DNA from: CAJBLF01 sp964613015
Lineage (GTDB): Bacteria; Patescibacteriota; Gracilibacteria; Absconditabacterales; Absconditicoccaceae
NCBI GenBank assembly: GCA_964613015.1
Contig: CAZTFP010000016.1
Location: 1-34,168 of the forward strand
Length of the DNA: 34,168 nt
Reading direction: 5' to 3'
The notes below the pieces were generated by a model. That model searched no databases. It was not told the origin of the DNA and worked only from the letters and a program-made list of their open reading frames with translations. Each line of letters starts with the position of its first letter. Position 1 is the first letter of the stretch. This document shows, piece by piece, positions 26,996-34,168 of this stretch. The translations under genes were made by a program, and so were the position numbers.

Positions 26996-29900
26996 ATGAA
27001 AAGAATTTTATTCCAATATTTTATTACAAGTGCCCTAATACTGAGCCTAGGTATCTATGCTCAAGTATTTGCTAATACTGCGAGTATAGATCCAAGTTTT
27101 GATACATGATTGCCTGTGGGGTTTAATAATACTGTCCAGACTATAGCAATTCAAAATGATGGAAAATTTTTGGTGGGGGGAATTTTTTCTACCTATAAAT
27201 GAGTAATAAGTAATAGAATTGTACGTTTAAGTACTGATGGCACCAAAGATGCTTCTTTCACTATTTGAAGCTGATTTGATAATACTGTCCAAACCATAAA
27301 AATTCAAAGCGATGGAAAAATTCTCGTTGGTGGCTTATTTACTACCTATAACTGATCTATAGCAAATAGAATCATCCGTCTTAATGTTAACTGAACTATT
27401 GATTCTTCTTTCACTATTTGAAGCTGATTTGATAATACTGTCCAAATCATAAAAATTCAAAGCGATGGAAAAATTCTCGTTGGTGGAAATTTCACAAACT
27501 ATAAATGAACTTCAGTAAGTAAAATCATTCGTTTTAATACTGATGGAACCAGAGATTCCACTTTTAGCATTTGAAGTTGATTCAATAATACTGTCCAGAC
27601 TATAGCAATTCAAAATGATGGGAAAATTCTCATAGGTGGATTATTTACCTGATACGATTGAACACCAGTGAATAGAATTATTCGTTTAAATACTAATGGA
27701 GCTATAGACGCTTCTTTCACTATTTGAAGCTGATTCAATACTACTGTCCAGACTATAGCAATTCAAAATGATGGGAAAATTATTGTTGGTGGAAATTTCA
27801 CAAACTATAAATGATCGTCAGCAAATTATATCGCACGTTTATATACTGATGGAAGTAATGATGCTCTCTTTAATACTTGAAGTCTATTTAATAATCCAAT
27901 TACCACTATAATACTACAGAATGATGGGAAAGCTGTTGTTGGGTGATATTTTACAACTCAATGATCATCAGCAAAAAATAAAATTGTACGTATGAATATA
28001 GATGGAACAAGAGATTCTTCTTTCACTATTTGAATCTGATTTAGTGATTATGTTCAGACTATAGCAATTCAAAATGATGGAAAAATTATTATTGGAGGAA
28101 ATTTTATAACATATAGTTGAACATCGGCGAACAAAATAACCTATGTATATCCTAACTGAAATAGAGATACTTCTTTTGATATATGAAGTGGATTTGATGC
28201 TACAATCAATGTCTTGGCTACACAAAATGATGGGAAAATTCTCGTAGGCGGAAGTTTTATAGCATATAAATGAAGTATCGTAAACAAATTTATCCGTCTA
28301 AATACTGATGGTACTAAAGATTCTTCTTTCAATATTTGAAATTGATTTAGTGATTATGTCCAGACTATAGCAATTCAAAATGATGGGAAAATTCTCGTCG
28401 GGGGTAATTTCACGACCTATAATTGAAATTCAGTAAGTAAAATCATTCGTCTCAATACTGATGGTACTAAAGATTCTTCTTTCAATATTTGAAGTTGATT
28501 TGATAATACTGTGGGTAGTATAAGCGTCCAAAACGATGGAAAAATAATTGCTGGTGGTGCTTTTACAAAGTATAAATGATCACCTATAAACAGATTAATT
28601 CGTCTTAATGCGGATGGAACTATTGATTCTTCTTTCACTATTTGAAGCTGATTCAATGATTATATCCAAACTATTTCACTACAAAATGATGGTAAGATTT
28701 TGGTCGGTGGATTATTTACTACCTATAACGGGTATACAGCAAATAGACTAATTCGCCTGAATAGTGATTGAACAAGAGATGATTCTTTTTTCGTTTGAAA
28801 TTGATGTAATTCTGCTGTCCATAGTATAATGACTCAACCTGATGGAAAGATTTTGGTTGCAGGACTATTTACCACATATAGCTGATCAACAATAAAAAAT
28901 AAAATTGTTCGTCTGACTACTGGTGGAGCTATAGACGTTTCCTTCAATATATGAAATTGATTTGACGCACCTGGAATCAATGCTTTGGCGATTCAAAGTG
29001 ATGGGAAAATTATTGCTGGGTGATGATTCACTAAATATAATTGAACAACAGTAAATAAACTTATCCGTTTAAATACTGGCGGTTCTATAGATACTACCTT
29101 CAATATATGAACATGATTCAATGATTACGTCAATTCGTTGATAATAAAAAATGATGGGAAAATAATCGTAGGCGGACAATTCACTTCATATAACTGACTT
29201 TCCGCATGATATTTAGTATCTTTCTATTGAAATAGCGACCTTGTTATTCTTCCAAATTCCAACGATACCAATGTCGTATCCAATGAATTCACAAATAAAT
29301 GATATATCAAAACGGGGGATAATTTAGTCTGATCCAAAGCCATTTCTTTGACACAAACTAATGGTAATATACCTGTAGCTTTGAATATAAAAAATGAAGA
29401 TATCAAACTATCCCTCACAGCAAATACTCAGCTTAAGGAGGCTGATAGCACTAATAATTATAATGGTATAATATCTGTTCCTATAAACAAATCTGTAAAT
29501 AGTGTGGCAGATGAACAAGTATTATCGGCATTTAAAGTTGGTAGTAGTTCCGAATCGATCAAACTCACATGATGAACAGCAAATTTATTGATCTCTGTAC
29601 CTGGTAAATCTATATGAACAAAAATACAGGTATATTACTCAGAAGATAATGGTGTCACTTGGTATCCACAAACGACAACGAGTATTGTTAGTTATAATGG
29701 ACAACCATATATATCATTTTGAACTAATCACTTTACTGATTTTGCTGTTACTCTTCCTGCCTGATGAGGTTCGGTTACTTGATCATTTGTTATCAATAAT
29801 GATGCTATTTCTACAACTTCTTCTGGCGTAACCCTTAATATTTCTACTACTCCATCTGCAAATCAAATGAGATTTTCTAATGATAATTTGACACGAAGTA

Positions 29901-30529
29901 ATCGGGAACCCTATGTAACTACTACAGTATGGATGCTTCCTTGAACGTATTGACCCACAACTGTTTATGCTCAATTCGATATTGATGGTGATTGAACTGG
30001 CGACATTACTACTAATGACAGTATCAACTATACTGCGCCATGATGATGAGGTTCACATGGTAGTAGCACCTGAAATCTTCGGTTACAAATTATTACCTCT
30101 TCTTGATCTTGTTCCTATGGTACTTCTCTCTATATCGGTTCTCATCCTTCTCAATTCGCTGCCTATGATATGACTGGATCCAATTTCTCTTCTTCTTTCT
30201 CTTGTATAGATACTGAAGGACTTTCTGGTTGGACTATGACTATGGAAGCTACTACTGATCTTTCTGATGGTGCTCAAACTATTTCCAAAGATAATGTCTC
30301 TCTTATTGCTTCTCCCAACTATGTAAGTGCTGGTGCTTGTACAACTGGTACCAATCAAGATTCTTGGATAAGTATCGGTTCTACTCCTGGTACTATTCTT
30401 TGGAAGTTTAGTGGTCAATGAGATATCTGTACCATAACTAGTGATACCGTAAATTTAGCTGTCCATATCCCCGCTTCTCAGGCAGTTGGTCTCTATACAG
30501 GTACCCTTACTTTGAATATGCCGTTCTAA
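26996..30529 (+). CDS. Delta-60-repeat surface protein
   Basis: 1177 residues with TGA as Gly. A signal peptide (MKRILFQYFITSALILSLGI, then YAQVFA) is followed by 14 tandem repeats of about 50-55 residues with the core QNDGKILVGG-(L/N)FTTYNG ... RLN(T)DGTxDSSFxIGSGF, the delta-60 (beta-propeller-like) repeat. From about residue 745 there is a linker, then all-beta parts (SEDNGVTWYPQTTT, FDIDGDGTGD with a possible Ca-binding Asp cluster, a Gly-rich APGGGGS and a Ser/Thr-rich C-terminus). It is exported and probably exposed on the surface; its ligand is unknown. The in-frame ATG at 26975 is less likely because 26996 matches the start of its paralogue at 32385. Confidence 0.9.
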
Positions 30530-30554
30530 AATAACTTTATTACGTTTTTTAAAT

Positions 30555-30590
30555 ACTGTTCTTAAGAGCAATTAAGAACAGTGTTTTCTT
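30555..30590 (+). terminator. Terminator of the first delta-60 gene
   Basis: Perfect 11-bp stem ACTGTTCTTAA / TTAAGAACAGT with a 6-base loop followed by gttttcttt. Confidence 0.85.
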
Positions 30591-30624
30591 TATGTTATTA
30601 TTTTTTACAAATTACGAAATCATA

Positions 30625-30665
30625 GTTATAAAGCCAATTTTATAATCTTATATTGTAGGGTTTTA
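30625..30665 (+). repeat. Dispersed intergenic repeat, 3' half only (R6)
   Basis: ataaagccaattttataatc then ttatattgtagggtttt. It matches the terminator half of the repeat. Confidence 0.5.
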
Positions 30666-30676
30666 GGCACATACTA

Positions 30677-32032
30677 TTATCCATGAAGATACGCATAATA
30701 TGCATTACTACGGGATTTATATCTCTCCGACTCCTCTTTTCTTTCTTTGATTATAGCTGACTCAAATGCATTCAGTTCTATCTCTCTCCTTCTTGCAGAG
30801 TCTTTACTTTCAGCTATTCTTATTGATTGACGACCACCATTTTCTTTATCTCTTTGGAAAAAAGCACCTCTTTGATCTGATATTTTTATACTATCTAATT
30901 CTTCTTGATTCATAGAGATTCAAACGAGTTCATATTCCGATCATAAAAGGCTTCGTTTTGTAACGTAATAGTTATCATCAGCCTTTAGATATATACACAC
31001 TTGATCGTTCTCCAGTAGATACCTATACATTCATGGATCTTTAAAATTAGATGCTCTAAGATAAATTCCTTTATTATCTAATTGATTGAGAAAATCTTTA
31101 AAAAAATACAATAATGTTTCTTTACCTATTCTAATATCTGGATATTGCATTTTAAATGTATTTAAAACAATCTCTGATTCGTTTTTATTAGATAATCTAT
31201 CGATTATTTCTACACACTTTTGACGATGAGTGAATTTACCTCAAGACTCTAGAAGGGAGATTATATTAATGTTCTCAAAAATATGTTGTTGTATTTCATC
31301 TAGCGCTCAATCTATTTCATAAAATAAAGAATCTTGCTCATTCGAATTTCCCCTTGTTTGGTCTAAATATATTATATATGAATGAAGCGCTCATTGATAG
31401 GCTTCTTCATACTTTTTTACATCAATACCATATTTTGTCGAAAAATCTTTATTATTAAAATCACTCAACATTTGATTTAATAGTCAAAGACATGCTACTG
31501 GTTTCCTTTGTATCCTAGCATTATGATTTATCAAATAGTCTATAAACGTCCAGAATCTTTCAATATAATCAAGATCCTCCATAATTTCTATATCTTCGGG
31601 GGAATTTACATCTGAAGTATTAGATCTTTTGAATAAGCTTTTTATGGATTTGTTTATGGATAATATTTTTTTGCTATCAAAACACAAAGTATGATGTCTT
31701 TCAATGTGCTTCACGAAAAGGTTTATATTATTGTTCAATAAGTTTGAAGCTTCTTCAACCTTTTCTCCCTCCCATCAGCCTGAATATCATGCTTCAATCT
31801 TACTCATTATATCATCAACATCCAAAACATTAAGAGCAGTATCAATGTCTAGTGTTCTTTCTGTTATTTCTTTCTTTATATTTTCCAATACCATCGGAAT
31901 AGATCCTATTGTTTCTCATAATTCAGAGACTACTTGTCCAATATATGCCATTAAACGATTCTCTAATTCTGAATCCTTATCCAAGAGAACAGTATTTCAT
32001 GATGTAAGTTCATTCATTTTATACATAGACAT
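30677..32032 (-). CDS. Unknown cytoplasmic protein between the two delta-60 genes
   Basis: 451 residues, no signal peptide or membrane segment. It is helical and acidic in the N-terminal half (for example EDIEIMEDLDYIERFWTFID), with a Cys/His-containing stretch (HIERHHTLCFD near 110-125) that is not an obvious metal site, and a highly charged C-terminal tail (RRREIELNAFESAIIKERKE). It matches no family I know. Several TGA codons show it is a native gene. It is convergent with the first delta-60 gene and divergent from the second, so it is transcribed alone. Confidence 0.7.
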
Positions 32033-32169
32033 AAATTAAAGGTATATTATAATTGTTTTAATTATTAGCCTATTATTGTCAATATTTATATTAATTAATG
32101 TTCTTTTAAAGCTCGTGTTTGGTGCATAAAATTAGAAAAATAAAGCTTAATCATACATTATCACTAAAA

Positions 32170-32288
32170 AAAACTTTCTTAATCTCAATCAAAAGCTCTA
32201 TTATTGTGTTGTAACTACTTCCCTTTATCATCCTAAATCATGGCTCTTAAACCAGACTCTACAATTCTGTATTGTGGATTTATTTATA
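32170..32288 (+). repeat. Dispersed intergenic repeat, copy R5, with terminator
   Basis: agctctattattgtgttgta, actacttccc, then actctacaattctgtattgt and ggatttattta. Same order as R2 and R4, again directly before a promoter. Confidence 0.7.
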
Positions 32289-32314
32289 TTTATTGTTATT
32301 CATATGTATAATAT

Positions 32315-32342
32315 TTGACAAATATTTTTTTCTATATATAAT
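32315..32342 (+). promoter_or_regulatory. Promoter of the second delta-60 gene
   Basis: TTGACA (32315-32320), 16-base spacer, TATAAT (32337-32342), about 40 bases before the ATG. Confidence 0.75.
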
Positions 32343-32384
32343 CATTATTAAGTAAACATGTTTTTATAATTTGTAATTAAAACA

Positions 32385-34168
32385 ATGAAAAGACGTATAT
32401 TAAAAACACTTACACTTTTTATGATTATCATGAGTGTTGCTCCTTATGCCGGCGTATTTGCCAATCAAGCAAATATAGATTCTAGTTTTAATACAGGAGT
32501 ACCGACATGATTTAATGGTTCAATCTATTCTTTGACTACTCAAAACAATGGAAAAATTATCGTCGGGGGTGATTTTACAACATATAAATGAACAGTAGCC
32601 AATGATATTACTCGTCTCAATGCTGATTGATCCAAAGACCCTTCCTTCAATATATGAAGCTGATTTGATAATTATGTTTCGATTGTGAGTGTGCAGAATA
32701 ATGGAAAAATTATCGTCGGGGGAAATTTTACAACATATAACTGAGTCACTGCAAACCATATTATCCGCCTCAATACTGATTGATCTAGAGATTCTTCTTT
32801 CAATATTTGAGATTGATTTGATAATTGAGTTCTAAGTATAAAAATACAAAATGATGGAAAGATATTAGTAGGTTGAATTTTTACTTCATATAATTGAACA
32901 CCAACCAATTATATTGTCCGTCTCAATGCTGATTGATCTAGAGATTCTTCTTTCAATATTTGAGATTGATTTGATACCTCTGTTAATAGTATTGCTGTAC
33001 AAAATAATGGAAAGATATTAGTAGGTTGAGTTTTTACTTCATATAATTGAGCTACTGCAAACCATATTATACGTCTCAATACTGATTGATCCAGAGATTC
33101 TTCTTTCGATATCTGAGGATGATTTGATAATTATGTACAAAGTATATGAATACAAAATGATGGAAAAATTATTGTTGGATGATTATTTCAATCATATAGT
33201 GGCCCTGGACAATGATATTGTGGAGATCCTCAATACACAAACCAAGCAAGCTGTGAAAATGAGCACGTATGTAGTGATGGCGTTTCTTTGGACCAAGCCA
33301 GTTGTGAAAAATATGTATGTAGTGATGGTAGTTCTTTAGATCAGACAAGTTGTGAAAATGAGGGATATTCTTGGTATCAAAACTGAACATGGGATAGAAT
33401 TAATACTTGGAATAATTTTTCATCAGTAAATGGTATTATTCGTCTTAATACTGATTGATCTGTAGATACCTCTTTTATTATCTGAGATTGATTTCATAAC
33501 GATTGACCCGATACTATTATCAATGCAATAGGGATACAAAATAATGGTAAGATACTATTGGGGGGAAGTTTTACTTCATATAACTGAGTCACCGCAAACC
33601 ATATTATATGTCTCAATGCTGATTGATCTAGAGACTCTTCCTTCAACATCTGAGATTGATTTAATAATAGTGTATCGAGTTTAATCATCAAAAACGATGG
33701 AAAAATTCTCGTTGGTGGATGATTTTCTACCTATAAATGATTGGGAACAAATGCTATTGCTCGTTTGAATGGTAATTGATCTAGAGATTCTTCTTTCGAT
33801 ATCTGAAATTGACTTAATAGTTTTGTTCAAAGTATAGGAATACAAAATGATGGGAAAATACTTATCGGTGGAGGTTTTAGCTCATATAATTGAATATTAA
33901 CAAATAGACTTATTCGTCTAAATGCTAACTGAGTGACAGATTCTTCTTTCATCATCTGAAGCTGATTTAATGAGTCTATTTCTGATATAGGCATACAGAG
34001 TAATGGGAAAATACTTATCGGTGGAGGTTTTAGCTCATATAATTGAATACCGACCAGTTATATTGTTCGTCTCAATAGTGATTGATCTAGAGATTCTTCT
34101 TTCAATATATGAAGTTGATTTGATAACTCTGTAGAAAGTATAGGAATACAAAGTGATGGAAAAATTAT
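32385..34168 (+). CDS. Delta-60-repeat surface protein, paralogue, partial at window edge
   Basis: 594 codons seen, still open at the window end. The signal peptide (MKRRILKTLTLFMIIMSVAP, then YAGVFA) resembles that of the first protein. It carries nine full delta-60 repeats and part of a tenth, with core Q(N/S)(N/D)GKI(L/I)(V/I)GG-xF-(T/S)SYNG and SRDSSFNIGDGFD. In the sixth repeat region (33200-33410) a Cys-rich insert of about 70 residues interrupts the propeller: YTNQASCEN, VCSDGVSLDQASCE and VCSDGSSLDQTSCE are three short related units. All Gly-rich turns use TGA heavily. Probably the same role as the first protein with a different ligand. Confidence 0.88.

Overview
The window reads as the chromosome of a Candidate Phyla Radiation bacterium of the Absconditabacteria (SR1) / Gracilibacteria type. 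UGA is sense and encodes glycine (genetic code 25): almost every gene has in-frame TGA exactly where its family needs Gly (FtsK Walker A, the lipobox of the esterase, the TGGSSGIG loop of an SDR, the class I amidotransferase WGFQFHPE), and all real stops are TAA or TAG. A standard-code reading breaks these genes into pieces.

Region by region. 1-1429 (minus): a partial collagen-like surface protein whose Gly-X-Y glycines are mostly TGA, carrying a 510-bp duplicated module. 1647-3779 (minus): ftsK, divergent from rpoD (4027-4896). 5108-10789 (plus): a tight cluster of leuS (a very large leucyl-tRNA synthetase with inserted Nudix and ASCH-like domains), an iron-sulfur flavoprotein, a class I glutamine amidotransferase and an SDR. 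10861-11226: a four-helix-bundle gene broken by TAA. 11302-13125: glmS. 13153-13614: DUF3750 protein. 13646-13733: tRNA-Ser(GGA). 13855-14694 (minus): secreted protein. 15061-15948 (minus): lipoprotein esterase.

16425-25123 is the most striking part: a gene-cassette array with four attC-like imperfect palindromes (65-87 bp). The 7-base core at the end of each site is complementary to the start of the NEXT site (exact for three junctions, 6/7 for the fourth), which is the signature left by integron cassette insertion. Cassette 1 holds a HpaII-like restriction-modification pair; cassette 2 a membrane protein, a PD-(D/E)XK nuclease-like protein and a Fic protein; cassette 3 an antisense helical-repeat protein; cassette 4 a Nudix hydrolase. 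Each cassette also has its own perfect inverted repeat (11-16 bp) a few tens of bases inside its ends, bracketing its genes; I know of no description of this. No integrase is visible here.

25356-34168: a hypothetical protein, a second secreted protein (minus) that shares a 217-bp promoter/leader block with the one at 14694, two large delta-60-repeat surface proteins (26996-30529 and 32385 to the window end) and a 451-aa unknown protein between them. A dispersed intergenic repeat ending in a terminator hairpin is found beside many of these genes, and promoters of the form TTGACA-16-TATAAT recur.
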